From DAHUZL01 sp035533215 (GTDB lineage: Bacteria > Chloroflexota > Dormibacteria > Aeolococcales > Bog-877), in the NCBI GenBank assembly GCA_035533215.1, contig DATLUG010000029.1:74027-138026 (forward strand): a DNA stretch of 64,000 nucleotides, written 5' to 3'. Shown here piece after piece: positions 8,390 through 17,203 of the stretch (the stretch's first letter is position 1; each line of letters starts with the position of its first letter). The notes below the pieces were generated by a model. That model was given only the letters and a program-made list of their open reading frames with translations. It ran no database searches and was not told where the DNA came from. The translations under genes were made by a program, and so were the position numbers.

Positions 8390-10585
8390 ATGGAGGTCCC
8401 GGTCGGGCCGCCCACGGTGACGATCCACGCCGACGACGAGTTCGCCGTCTGCGAGCTGAACGCGGAGATGTCCAGCACCAAGGAGCAGGGCTACTTCGCG
8501 GCCGACACCCGCCTTGTGTCCGGCTACCGGCTCAAGCTGGGCCGGGCCCGTCCGGTGCTCTGCAACGCCGCCGCGATCGGCCGGCACGCGGCCCGCTTCG
8601 AGTTCACCAACCCGGCGCTCCTCGGGGCCCACGGCCAGGCGATCGTGCCCCAGTGCCTGCACCTGCGCCTCGATCGGGCGATCGGCCACGGCCTCCACGA
8701 GGACTACGAGCTGACCAACTATTCCCGCGAGCCCGTGACCGTCGACCTGGAGGTGAGCCTGGAGTCCGACTTCGCCGACCTCTTCGACGTGAAGGGGCAC
8801 CGGTCGATCCGCCGCGGCTGGCTGGGCAGCACCTGGAACGCCGGCCGGGGCCGCCTGCTCACCACCTACCGCAACGGGGCGTTCACCCGGGGCCTCATCG
8901 TCGAGGTGGCCGACGCGGGCTCGCCGCCGGCGTTCGCCAACGGCGGGCTCCTGTTCCGGGTGGCGATCGATCCCCGCTGCTCCTGGCACACCTGCCTGCT
9001 GTGGCGGCCCGTCCTGGACGGCGCCGAGCCGGGCCGCCCGCCCCGGGCCTGCCACGACCTCGCCGGCCAGGGTGAGGCAGACCGCTTCCGCCGCGACTGG
9101 GTGTCGCGCACCACCAGGTACCTCACCGGCGACCCGGCGGTCGACGACACCGTCCGCCAGGCGGTGGAGGACCTCGCCGGGATGCGCATGCGCCGCCACG
9201 ACGTCGCCGCCGCCGGTGGCGGGGAGCGCGACGCCGACGCCTGGGTGCCGGCGGCCGGGATCCCGTGGTTCGTCACCCTGTTCGGCCGGGACGCCTTGAC
9301 GGTGTCCTTCCAGACCCTGTCGCTCTCGCCCCGCTTCGCCCTGGGCAGCCTGCACGCCCTCGCCGCCCTCCAGGCCGACGCCACCGACGACCGCCGCGAC
9401 ATGCAACCGGGCAAGATCGAGCACGAGGTCCGCCACGGCGAGCTGGCGGCCCTCCACCTCATCCCCCACACGCCGTACTACGGGACCCACGAGGCGACTC
9501 CCCTGTTCGTCCTGGTGACGGCCCTGGCCTGGGGCTGGCACGGGAACCGCGTCGAGCTGGACCGGCTCCGCCCCCACGTCGAGCGCGCCCTCGGCTGGGT
9601 CGACACCGACGGTGACCTCGACGGTGACGGCCTGCAGGAGTACCGGACCCGGTCACCCCAGGGCTACTACAACCAGGGGTGGAAGGACGCCGGCGACGCG
9701 ATCGTCGGAGCCGACGGCGAGCGCTCGAAGCTGCCCATCGCCCTCTGCGAGCACCAGGGCCTGGTGGCGGCGGCCAAGCGGGCGTGGGCCGACGTGCTGG
9801 AGACGGTCTACCAGGAGCGATCGGCCGCCACCCGCCTGCGCGACCAGGCCGATCGCCTGGTCGAGGCGATCGAGACCCGCTTCTGGTGGGAGGAGGAGGG
9901 CACCTACTACCTCGGCCTGGACGGTGACAAGCGCCCGATCGACTCGGTCGCCTCCAACCCCGCCCACCTGCTGTGGCAGCGGGTGGTCCGACCCCAGCGG
10001 GCGGAGCGGGTGGCGCGCCGGCTGCTGGCTCCCGACATGTGGAGCGGGTGGGGGATCCGCACCCTCTCCGCCGCCCACCCCGCCTACAACCCCTTCTCCT
10101 ACCAGCTCGGCTCGGTGTGGCCCCACGACAACGCCATCGCCGCCGCCGGCTTCCTCGCCTACGGGCTCGACGGCGAGGCGGCCCGGGTCGCCCGGGCGAT
10201 CCTCGACGCCGCCGACCGGTTCGCCGCCCGCCGCCTGCCCGAGCTCTTCAGCGGCCTCAGCCGCGATCCGGACGGCTTCCCGGTCCAGTACCTCGGGGCC
10301 AACGTGCCCCAGGCGTGGGCCTCCGGAGCCGTGGTCCACCTGCTCGCCGCCCTCCTGGGGCTGGAGGCGGACGCCGCCGCCCACCGCCTGCGCCTGCGCC
10401 CCGCCCTCCCGGACTGGCTGCCCGAGGTCCGGCTGGAGCGGCTGGCGGTCGGGGAGGCGTCGCTGACCCTCACCGTGTCGCGGAGCGCGGACGGCACTCA
10501 CCTGGTGCGGGTCGAGCATCGGCGGGGCCGGCTGGAGGTCGTGGTCGAGGAGGGACCGCGACCGGGCGCCGAGCGGAGCCGGTGA
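8390..10585 (+). CDS. Glycogen debranching-type amylo-alpha-1,6-glucosidase
   Basis: A 731-residue protein with the N-terminal beta-sandwich of bacterial debranching enzymes (about 1-230) and a C-terminal (alpha/alpha)6 barrel (about 250-700). Landmarks are IPWFVTLFGRDAL, QGYYNQGWKDAGDAI, the SVASNPAHLLW loop and QLGSVWPHDNAIAAAGF, all typical of this amyloglucosidase/glycogen-debranching family. It would hydrolyse alpha-1,6 branches in glycogen-like glucan or related oligosaccharides. No glgB, glgP or glgX is visible, so the actual polymer is uncertain. ATG 8390 is preceded by AGGGAGGGGG-type purines about eight bases upstream. Confidence 0.88.
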   Translation: MEVPVGPPTVTIHADDEFAVCELNAEMSSTKEQGYFAADTRLVSGYRLKLGRARPVLCNAAAIGRHAARFEFTNPALLGAHGQAIVPQCLHLRLDRAIGHGLHEDYELTNYSREPVTVDLEVSLESDFADLFDVKGHRSIRRGWLGSTWNAGRGRLLTTYRNGAFTRGLIVEVADAGSPPAFANGGLLFRVAIDPRCSWHTCLLWRPVLDGAEPGRPPRACHDLAGQGEADRFRRDWVSRTTRYLTGDPAVDDTVRQAVEDLAGMRMRRHDVAAAGGGERDADAWVPAAGIPWFVTLFGRDALTVSFQTLSLSPRFALGSLHALAALQADATDDRRDMQPGKIEHEVRHGELAALHLIPHTPYYGTHEATPLFVLVTALAWGWHGNRVELDRLRPHVERALGWVDTDGDLDGDGLQEYRTRSPQGYYNQGWKDAGDAIVGADGERSKLPIALCEHQGLVAAAKRAWADVLETVYQERSAATRLRDQADRLVEAIETRFWWEEEGTYYLGLDGDKRPIDSVASNPAHLLWQRVVRPQRAERVARRLLAPDMWSGWGIRTLSAAHPAYNPFSYQLGSVWPHDNAIAAAGFLAYGLDGEAARVARAILDAADRFAARRLPELFSGLSRDPDGFPVQYLGANVPQAWASGAVVHLLAALLGLEADAAAHRLRLRPALPDWLPEVRLERLAVGEASLTLTVSRSADGTHLVRVEHRRGRLEVVVEEGPRPGAERSR

Positions 10586-10657
10586 CACCGTCGGAGGCGC
10601 CCACCGGCGCCGGCGTCGGCCGCGCCGGACCGGGCGATCAGCGGGCGCCGGCGCCGG

Positions 10658-11947
10658 TCATCGCGGCGGCGATCCCGGGGCTGGCCGGCGCTCCGCCGGG
10701 GCAGCGGCCCCTGCCCGGCGGGGGCCGCCGTCCGGGTCGGGATCGAGGGGCGGACCGCCTCCCGGCGGCGCTGGCAGGGCGAAGATCTCGACGACCAGGG
10801 TGCGCGCCGGCTCGGCCACGGTGTACCGGCGCGGCACGGTGGCGGGGACGGTGACGACCAGGCCTGCCAGCGTCAGCTGCCCCAGCTGGTACACGACCTC
10901 CAGGGGGCCGACCCCGCTCGCCGCCGCCAGGCCGGCTGTGGTCTGCTCGCCGACCAGGAGGGCCCGGAGCAGCTCCAGCCGGGTGCCATCACCGAGCGCG
11001 CGCATGATGGCGAGGGTGGCGCGGAGGTCGGGGGGGCGCGCGGCCGGCGCCGCCGGCTGGACGCCGGCGGCGCCCCGACCTCCGCCGGCGGTGGCGCCGC
11101 GGGGGAGGTACTGGGACCGCAGCAGCGACTCGCCGATGGTGGCCCCGACCCCGCTGCGGGTCACCACCAGGTAGCAGACCGCGATCACGGAGACGATCAC
11201 CAGACCGTCGGCCCAGCTGGCGAGGAGGTCGATCCCGGTGAGGCGGCGGGCCACCGCCAGGATGCCGGCCACGATGCTGGCGACGACGCCGATGTCGATC
11301 GTGAGGGCGAGGGCGATCCGGATCCCGGCGGGGACCCGGATCAGCGGCCCGCCGCCGGCATCCGGCGCCCGGCGGATGACGAGGTAGCCGCCCACCCCGA
11401 TCACGATCAGGATGATCCCCTGCACCGTGAGCCGCTCCAGCCGTCCCAGGAAATGCTCGATGGGCACCCCCACCACCGCCCCCAGGACCACGAACGCGAT
11501 CTCCCACACCGCGATGGCGGGCAGGACGGCGAAGAGGAAGGTCCGCCGGTCGACCCCCAGCGCTCCCGCCAGCAGGGTGGTGTAGATGCGCATCCCCGGG
11601 ACCAGCCGCGAGAGCGCGAGCCCGGGGATGCCGGCGCCTCGGACCCGGTTCGAGGCCCTGGTCAGGCGGGCCGTCTGATGGAGGCGAGCGGCGAGCTCGG
11701 TCAGACCGTGCTCACCCACCAGCCGGGCCCAGCTGTAGCCGACCAGGGTCCCGGCGACGCAGGCGGCGAAGGCCACGGGCACGAACAGGTAGGGATCGAG
11801 GCCGCCGGACGCGATCAGCAGGCCGGCGGCCAGGCAGGTGAGCTCACCGGGTGCGAACGGCAGCGGCACGCCCGCCTCCTCGGTGAAGAGCAGGCTGCAG
11901 AGCAGGGCCAGAGCGACCCCGCCGTGCAGACCCTGCAGGAAGGTCAT
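10658..11947 (-). CDS. DedA-family membrane protein fused to an RDD-like segment and an ArsR-type HTH
   Basis: A 429-residue protein with three parts. Residues 1 to about 185 are DedA/SNARE-associated: FAPGELTCLAAG, the amphipathic-type segment with GRxVPGxR (SRLVPGMRIYTTLLAG) and several membrane helices. About 205-300 holds two more helices with an RDD-like pattern (ALTIDIG, then GATIGESLL). About 310-385 is soluble and resembles an ArsR winged helix (ALGDGTRLELLRALL, then an 'LGQLTLAGLV' recognition region). DedA proteins are lipid scramblases or maintain proton-motive force. The HTH would make this a membrane-bound sensor or regulator, which is inference. ATG 11947 opens the DedA fold; an earlier start at 11989 is possible. 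Confidence 0.75.
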   Translation of the reverse strand: MTFLQGLHGGVALALLCSLLFTEEAGVPLPFAPGELTCLAAGLLIASGGLDPYLFVPVAFAACVAGTLVGYSWARLVGEHGLTELAARLHQTARLTRASNRVRGAGIPGLALSRLVPGMRIYTTLLAGALGVDRRTFLFAVLPAIAVWEIAFVVLGAVVGVPIEHFLGRLERLTVQGIILIVIGVGGYLVIRRAPDAGGGPLIRVPAGIRIALALTIDIGVVASIVAGILAVARRLTGIDLLASWADGLVIVSVIAVCYLVVTRSGVGATIGESLLRSQYLPRGATAGGGRGAAGVQPAAPAARPPDLRATLAIMRALGDGTRLELLRALLVGEQTTAGLAAASGVGPLEVVYQLGQLTLAGLVVTVPATVPRRYTVAEPARTLVVEIFALPAPPGGGPPLDPDPDGGPRRAGAAAPAERRPAPGSPPR

Positions 11948-12070
11948 GACGCCGGCAGCGGGCGGACGGGCGCACCCCAGCGGCGCCACCGCGCCGCGCT
12001 GGGGCCCCCGCCGGGCCCGCCACCCAGCCGGCCGGCCGCCGCCGAGAGGCGCCGGCCAGCGGTCTCGCGC

Positions 12071-12733
12071 TCAGCCACCAACCGCACCGCCCTGACCTCC
12101 GTCCTCGGCCGAACCGTCGACGCCCCCCTCCAGCGGGAGCGCCCGGGCCGCCGGCGCGCCATCGTAGACGAGGTGGCCGTGCGGCCCCACCCGGACGCCG
12201 GCGGTGACCCCGTGTTCCGGACGGCCGCCGCCGGGCATCAGATGCTGCACCGCGGCGCCGCCCAGCAGGACGGCCGCATCGGCCACCAGCCGGCGGTGGC
12301 ATCGCCACCAGAGGGTCTCCGCGCACATCACCGCCACCCGCCGCTCCCGGGCCTGCTGCAGCAGCTGCCGGAGCGCGGCGGTGAAGGCGGCGGTCTCCAT
12401 GTAGTCCGCGTACGCCCGGAACGCCGGGTGCCGGAGGGCGACGTTGGCCGAGCTCGGGACGCCGGTGCGAAAGCCGCCCAGGGCCGGCTCCCAGCCGTAG
12501 CCGATCCCAGCCGGCGGCAGCCAGGCGGCCATCTCATGTCGCCCGAACTGGGGATGGTGGCGACTCGCCGGAACCGATCGGATGTCGACCAGGTCGGTCA
12601 CGCCCGCCCCTCGCAGCCGCTCCACCAGCTGGTCGCTGGAGGCGGTGCCGTGGCCCACCGTCAGGAGCAGCGGCCCCGTCGCCAGCTGACGCCTCCACCC
12701 GGGGGCCGCCGCTGGACCGCCACCACCATCCAC
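12071..12733 (-). CDS. DUF488 family protein
   Basis: A 220-residue DUF488 protein: LLTVGHGTAS near the N-terminus, VDIRSVPASRHHPQF, WEPALGG and the conserved CAETLWWRCHRRLVA segment. The family's biochemical function is not established. It starts with GTG 18 bases after the stop of the SDR gene on the same strand, so it is probably the last gene of a pgi-SDR-DUF488 operon. The C-terminal about 30 residues are Gly-rich and non-conserved in appearance. Confidence 0.82.
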   Translation of the reverse strand: MDGGGGPAAAPGWRRQLATGPLLLTVGHGTASSDQLVERLRGAGVTDLVDIRSVPASRHHPQFGRHEMAAWLPPAGIGYGWEPALGGFRTGVPSSANVALRHPAFRAYADYMETAAFTAALRQLLQQARERRVAVMCAETLWWRCHRRLVADAAVLLGGAAVQHLMPGGGRPEHGVTAGVRVGPHGHLVYDGAPAARALPLEGGVDGSAEDGGQGGAVGG

Positions 12734-12751
12734 GGGACCCGACCCCGGCGC

Positions 12752-13522
12752 TCAGACGAACTTGGGGTACAGCGACATGCCCCCGTCGACCACGATGGTG
12801 GTCCCGGTGACGTAGTCGGCCTCGCGGCTGGCCGCCCACACCACCGCCGCGGCGATCTGCTCGGGGTCACCCATGTGGCCGAGGGGGATCTCGGACTCGA
12901 CCGCGTGCATGGCCTCGGGGTCGTCCAGGACGAAGCGGTTGATGGGGGTGGCGATGGCGCCGGGGGCGATGCTGACAACGCGGATCTTGTGGTCCGCCAG
13001 CTCCCGGGCTGCGGTCTGGGTGAGCAGCTTCATGCCGCCCTTGCTGGCGCAGTAGTGGGCGAAGCCCGGCCAGGGGATGAACTCGTGCACGCTCGACATG
13101 TTGACCACCACCCCGCCCCCGGAGGCCGCCATCACCTTGCCCGCCTCTCGCAGGCAGAGGAAGGCCCCGGTCAGGTTGGTCTGGATCACCGCGTTCCAGA
13201 GGTCCAGCGGCATCTCCAGCAGCGGCGCCTGCTTCTCGATGCCGGCGTTGTTGACCAGCAGATCGAGGCCGCCGAGGGCCTCGGTCGCCCGCGCCACCAT
13301 CGCCACCACCTCGGTCTCGCGACCCACGTCGGCCCGGATCGCCAGCCCCTTCACCCCGGCCCGGGTGACGGCGTCGACCACCGCCTCGGCGTCGCCGGCC
13401 TCCTGCTCGGAGTAGTAGTTGACGCACACGCTGGCCCCCTCGCGGGCCAGCCGCTCGGCGGTGGCCTTGCCGATCCCGCTCGAGCCCCCGGTGACGATGG
13501 CCCTGCGCCCCTGCAGCAGCAT
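12752..13522 (-). CDS. SDR-family oxidoreductase, glucose-1-dehydrogenase-like
   Basis: A 256-residue classical short-chain dehydrogenase with the TGGSSGIG cofactor motif (about 12-19), NNAG, the Ser of the active site in NMSSVHE and the YCASK catalytic motif. The sequence closely follows the Bacillus glucose-1-dehydrogenase/3-oxoacyl-ACP-reductase group, so it probably oxidises a sugar or an alcohol with NAD(P). GGGAGGG lies six bases before ATG 13522. It sits 41 bases downstream of pgi, supporting a role in glucose metabolism. The substrate is not proven. Confidence 0.88.
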   Translation of the reverse strand: MLLQGRRAIVTGGSSGIGKATAERLAREGASVCVNYYSEQEAGDAEAVVDAVTRAGVKGLAIRADVGRETEVVAMVARATEALGGLDLLVNNAGIEKQAPLLEMPLDLWNAVIQTNLTGAFLCLREAGKVMAASGGGVVVNMSSVHEFIPWPGFAHYCASKGGMKLLTQTAARELADHKIRVVSIAPGAIATPINRFVLDDPEAMHAVESEIPLGHMGDPEQIAAAVVWAASREADYVTGTTIVVDGGMSLYPKFV

Positions 13523-13563
13523 CCGTGTCCCTCCCTGGTCGCGGTCGGCGGTCGGCGGCCGGC

Positions 13564-15216
13564 TCATGATGCGGCTCGGCCCCGCCTCGCCCGGTAGCGG
13601 CGGATGAGGGCGTCGGTCGAGCTGTCGTGGCTGAGGTCCGGGGCCGGCCCCGCGCCCAGCTCCGGCTCGATCGCGTCGGCCAGGACCTTGCCCAGCTCGA
13701 CCCCCCACTGGTCGAAGGAGTCGATCCCCCAGACCGCCCCCTCGGTGAACACCCGGTGCTCGTAGAGGGCGATCAGCTTGCCCAGGCTCTCCGGGGTCAG
13801 ACGGTCGAGCACGATGGTGGTGGTCGGCCGGTTGCCGTCGCACACCCGGTGCGGGATCTCGGCCTCGGGGCTGCCGGCCCGGGCCAGGGCCGCCGCGTCC
13901 CGCCCGAAGGCCAGGGCCTCCGCCTGGGCCAGCATGTTGGCCATCAGCAGGTCGTGGTGCTGGCCCAGCTCCTCCACCGGCTCCCAGAACCCGATGAACT
14001 CGACCGGCACCAGCTTGGTGCCCTGGTGCAGGAGCTGGTAGAAGGCGTGCTGGCCATTGGTTCCCGACTGGCCCCAGACGATGGGGGCGGTCTGGCAGTC
14101 GACCGGCCGGCCGGCACGGTCCACCCGCTTGCCGTTGGACTCCATCTCCAGCTGCTGGAGGTAGGCCGGCAGCGACCAGAGATAGGCGCTGTAGGGGAGG
14201 ACCGCCGCGGTCTGGGCGCCCAGGAAGTCGTTGTACCAGACCGACAAGAGGGCCAGCAGCACCGGGAGGTTGGTGCGGAAGGGGGCGCTGCGGAAGTGCT
14301 CGTCGATGGCGTGGAGGCCCGCCAGCATCTCCTCGAACCGCGCCGGCCCGATGGCGACCATGAGCGACAGCCCGACGGCCGAGTCGTACGAGTACCGGCC
14401 CCCCACCCAGTCCCAGAACTCGAACATGTTGGTGGGGTCGATGCCGAACTCGGCCACCCCTTTGGCGTTGGTGGACACCGCGACGAAGTGGCGGGCCACC
14501 GCCGCGCGGTCGGGGCCCAGGCCGGCGAGGAGCCAGTCCCGCGCCGAGGCGGCGTTGATCAGGGTCTCCTGGGTGTGCCAGCTCTTGGAGCACACGATGA
14601 ACAGGGTCTCGGCGGGGTCCAGGTCCCGGGTGGCCTCGATCAGGGCGGCACCGTCGATGTTGGACACGAAGCGGAACACCCGGTCCCGCTGGCTGTAGGC
14701 ACGGAGCGCCTCGTAGGCCATCGCCGGCCCCAGGTCGGAGCCCCCGATGCCGATGTTCACCACGGTGCGGATGGGCCGTCCGGTGTGGCCCCGCCACGAG
14801 CCCGACCGCACCGCCTCGGCGAAGCTCGCCATGCGGTCCAGCACCGCGTGGACCCCGACCGCCACGTCGGTGCCGTCGACCATGATCGAGGTGCCCCGGG
14901 GCGCCCGCAGGGCGACGTGGAGCACGGCCCGGCCTTCCGAGGTGTTGATCTTCTCCCCCGCGAACATGGCATCGATGCGCTCTCGCAGCCCGCACTGGTC
15001 GGCGAGCTCGACCAACGTCCCCAGGATGTCGTCGGTGACAAGGTTCTTGGAGTAGTCGAGGTAGACCCCGCACGCCTCGGCGGTGAGCCGAGCCCCCCGC
15101 TCCGGGTCGATCTGGAACAGTTGGGCCAGGCGGAGATCGCCGGCCCGGGCGGCGTGGCCCTCCAGCGCCGCCCAGGCGGGGTGGCGGCGGGCCGGCAGCG
15201 GATCCGCTTGGGTCAT
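13564..15216 (-). CDS. pgi: Glucose-6-phosphate isomerase
   Basis: A 550-residue phosphoglucose isomerase interconverting glucose-6-phosphate and fructose-6-phosphate. Diagnostic segments include VVNIGIGGSDLGP (about 147-159), the FIVCSKSWHTQET signature with the substrate-binding Ser/Thr, GGRYS and VWGQSGTNGQHAFYQLLHQG with the catalytic Glu/His region. Its length is that of the long bacterial and eukaryotic-type enzyme. ATG 15216 was chosen because the protein begins there; purine-rich GGGG lies a short distance upstream. It is the first gene of a three-gene minus-strand operon. Confidence 0.95.
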   Translation of the reverse strand: MTQADPLPARRHPAWAALEGHAARAGDLRLAQLFQIDPERGARLTAEACGVYLDYSKNLVTDDILGTLVELADQCGLRERIDAMFAGEKINTSEGRAVLHVALRAPRGTSIMVDGTDVAVGVHAVLDRMASFAEAVRSGSWRGHTGRPIRTVVNIGIGGSDLGPAMAYEALRAYSQRDRVFRFVSNIDGAALIEATRDLDPAETLFIVCSKSWHTQETLINAASARDWLLAGLGPDRAAVARHFVAVSTNAKGVAEFGIDPTNMFEFWDWVGGRYSYDSAVGLSLMVAIGPARFEEMLAGLHAIDEHFRSAPFRTNLPVLLALLSVWYNDFLGAQTAAVLPYSAYLWSLPAYLQQLEMESNGKRVDRAGRPVDCQTAPIVWGQSGTNGQHAFYQLLHQGTKLVPVEFIGFWEPVEELGQHHDLLMANMLAQAEALAFGRDAAALARAGSPEAEIPHRVCDGNRPTTTIVLDRLTPESLGKLIALYEHRVFTEGAVWGIDSFDQWGVELGKVLADAIEPELGAGPAPDLSHDSSTDALIRRYRARRGRAAS

Positions 15217-15873
15217 GCGCGCCCCCCGGGCACCGCGGCGGGACGGGCCGGTCGGGGCCCGGGGCGCTCGGCTGAGCCCGCCCGCCGGCGCCCGCGCGGT
15301 GCGGGCCCGCCCCCCGCGCCCGGGCGCTGCGGGCGGTGCGGCCCCGTCCGGCTGCCCCCGGGCCGGGAGGGGGCGGTGGCGTGCCGGTGGGGCGGGCCGG
15401 GGGCGGCCGCGACCGGGCCCAGGCGATCCCAGCGGCCCGCGGTTCGAGCGACCATCAGCTCCCGTGCTCTCGGCGGCGTCGTCGGAGGGCGCCCAGCCAG
15501 GCCTCCAGGGTACCGCCCGCAGGGGACGCCGGCCACCGCCGCGGCGGTGGCGATCGCAGCGCGGCCGGCGGCCTGACCCCGCTCCCGGGACTGGGCCGGC
15601 CCGGGCTGGGCTCCCGTCGGCGGCGTCCACCAAAGCGACCGCCGCCCATCGCTGCCGGGTCCGGCGGTCCTCGGTCCCCCCGGCGGGCCGAGCCCTCGGG
15701 ACCAGAGCCTGGCCGCCTTTAGACGGTGCTCACGGCGGGCGCGTCCCGGTGGCTCGCTCCCGGCCCCGCCTCTGGCGTCGCCGCGTTTGACATGGGCGCC
15801 AACCGGGCAACATCACAAGAGGGCGCCGATGACAGGCGACGGAGGGGCAGCCGGTAACGCAGGAGGTAGAGCC
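15217..15873. other. Intergenic region between divergent pgi and hsp20
   Basis: About 650 bases with no convincing coding sequence; open frames here are Arg/Pro/Gly-rich products of base composition. Near its right end TTGACA (15787-15792) could be a -35 element for hsp20, but the -10 region is weak (CATCAC or AACATC). Two copies of GGGCGCC (15794-15800 and 15821-15827) lie 27 bases apart; no CIRCE element was recognised. Confidence 0.5.
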
Positions 15874-16368
15874 ATGATGGTAAGCCGCTGGAGTCCCTGG
15901 AGCGACCTGTTCGACACCCAGGGCCACCTCGACCAGTTGCGCGGGGATGCGCACACTCGCTCGGTGATGCCGGACCTGGTGCACGCCCTTCCGCTGGACA
16001 TCCGCCAGACCGATGACGCGTTCCTCATCGAGGCGTCGGTGCCCGGGTTCCGGCCCGAGGACGTGGAGCTCACCCTCGACGAGAACGTGCTCCTGGTTCG
16101 CGCCGTCAGGCCGGCCCAGGATGACGCCATGGCCGGCACCTACATCCAGCGCGAGCGCCGCCTCGGCTCCGTGCAGCGCCATGTCTCGCTGCCTGCCCAG
16201 GTGCGGGCGGAGGACATCAGCGCCGGCTTTGCGGACGGCGTCCTCACCATCACGGTGCCGCGCGCCCAGAAGGCTCAGCCCAAGCGCATCCCGGTCAAGC
16301 CGGCGAGCGCCAGGGCGCGCCAGATCGTCGACGCACCGGTCCCGGCGGTGACCGGTGGCAAGCGCTGA
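15874..16368 (+). CDS. Hsp20/alpha-crystallin small heat-shock protein
   Basis: A 164-residue small heat-shock protein. The alpha-crystallin domain spans about 45-135: LDIRQTDDAFLIEASVPGF, then GVLTITVPRAQ with the I-x-I-type C-terminal anchor (KRIPVKP). These ATP-independent holdases form oligomers and keep unfolding proteins soluble. AGGAGGT (15861-15867) lies six bases before ATG 15874, which fixes the start. It is monocistronic and convergent with recO, with a strong hairpin between them. Confidence 0.93.
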   Translation: MMVSRWSPWSDLFDTQGHLDQLRGDAHTRSVMPDLVHALPLDIRQTDDAFLIEASVPGFRPEDVELTLDENVLLVRAVRPAQDDAMAGTYIQRERRLGSVQRHVSLPAQVRAEDISAGFADGVLTITVPRAQKAQPKRIPVKPASARARQIVDAPVPAVTGGKR

Positions 16369-16375
16369 CCGACCT

Positions 16376-16416
16376 CCCACCTGACCCGCGCGGCCGGCGC
16401 CGCGCGGTCAGGTGGG
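16376..16416. terminator. Bidirectional hairpin between hsp20 and recO
   Basis: CCCACCTGACC (16376-16386) pairs perfectly with GGTCAGGTGGG (16406-16416), and the inner GC-rich sequence extends the stem after one bulged C. It lies just after the hsp20 stop and before the recO stop on the other strand. No T-run follows, as in several hairpins of this genome. Confidence 0.65.
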
Positions 16417-16428
16417 AACGGCGCCGGC

Positions 16429-17184
16429 TCAGCCGGCGCCCCGCAGTGCGCTGAGCAGCGACACCGCCCGCAGCGGCCGGTCGAGGTGGTGGGCGAGGTG
16501 GGCGAGGAGGAGCGCCTCCAGCTCGTCGCGCAGGGAGGGGGTCCAGCGCACCCGGTCGAAGAGGTCGCGCTCCCCGGCCGTCATCCGGCGCAGCAGCCGA
16601 AGGGTGGCGGCGTGGCAGGGCAGGGTCGCCCGGTGGAGGTCTGCGCAGCGTCCCTGCAGCACCCCGCCGCGGTCGGCGGCGAAGGCGGCGTCGCCGTCGA
16701 CGAGGGGGCCGTCGCAGCCGGCGCAGCGGTCCACCGCGGGCCGATAGCCGAGCACATCGGCACCCTGGAGCGCGAACCAGGCCAGCTCGGCCCGGGCGTC
16801 GCCGGCGGGGTCAGAGGTGGCGGCCAGGGTGGACCCCACCAGCGCGTACAGCGGCGGGATCGGGAGCCCCTCCTGGATGGCGTCCGCCACCGCCGCCACC
16901 ACCGCGGCGCAGGCGGTGCGGGTGAGGTCGTCCCCCGGCCACGGGCGGCTGAGCCGCTCGGCCTGGGTGACGACCACCAGCTCGCCCCGGCCCGGGGCGA
17001 GCTGGAACGCGCAGCGGGCGAAGAGATCGAGCACCGGCCCGAGGTGCGAGCGGGGCCGGCGGGCGCCGCGGACGATCGCCCCGACCTTGCCGTGCTCCCG
17101 GGTGAAGAGGGTGAAGATGCGGTCGGCCTCGGCGTAGTCGACCCGGCGGAGGACGATCCCCTCGTCGCGGTAGGGCGTCGCCAT
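16429..17184 (-). CDS. recO: DNA repair protein RecO
   Basis: A 251-residue RecO, which acts with RecR in loading RecA at gaps and in annealing single strands. It begins with the typical OB-fold pattern YRDEGIVLRRVDYAEADRIFTLFTREHG and has the zinc-type Cys pair CAGCDGP near residue 149 plus a later Cys (GRCADLH). ATG 17184 gives the canonical N-terminus; the longer open frame upstream is the shadow of the CNNM/CBS gene. It follows that gene after 19 bases and is probably co-transcribed. Confidence 0.9.
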   Translation of the reverse strand: MATPYRDEGIVLRRVDYAEADRIFTLFTREHGKVGAIVRGARRPRSHLGPVLDLFARCAFQLAPGRGELVVVTQAERLSRPWPGDDLTRTACAAVVAAVADAIQEGLPIPPLYALVGSTLAATSDPAGDARAELAWFALQGADVLGYRPAVDRCAGCDGPLVDGDAAFAADRGGVLQGRCADLHRATLPCHAATLRLLRRMTAGERDLFDRVRWTPSLRDELEALLLAHLAHHLDRPLRAVSLLSALRGAG

Positions 17185-17203
17185 CCCGGCGGGGCGGCGC
17201 CGG

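Noticed and set aside
13523..15073. Long minus-strand open frame upstream of the SDR gene
   Set aside because: It is an off-frame reading of pgi; the SDR has its own start and Shine-Dalgarno at 13522.
15217..15786. Several open frames between pgi and hsp20
   Set aside because: No start signals, no hydrophobic or catalytic patterns, composition-driven residues only.
15794..15827. GGGCGCC repeats upstream of hsp20 as a heat-shock operator
   Set aside because: GGCGCC words are frequent at this base composition, and no CIRCE or other known operator form is present.
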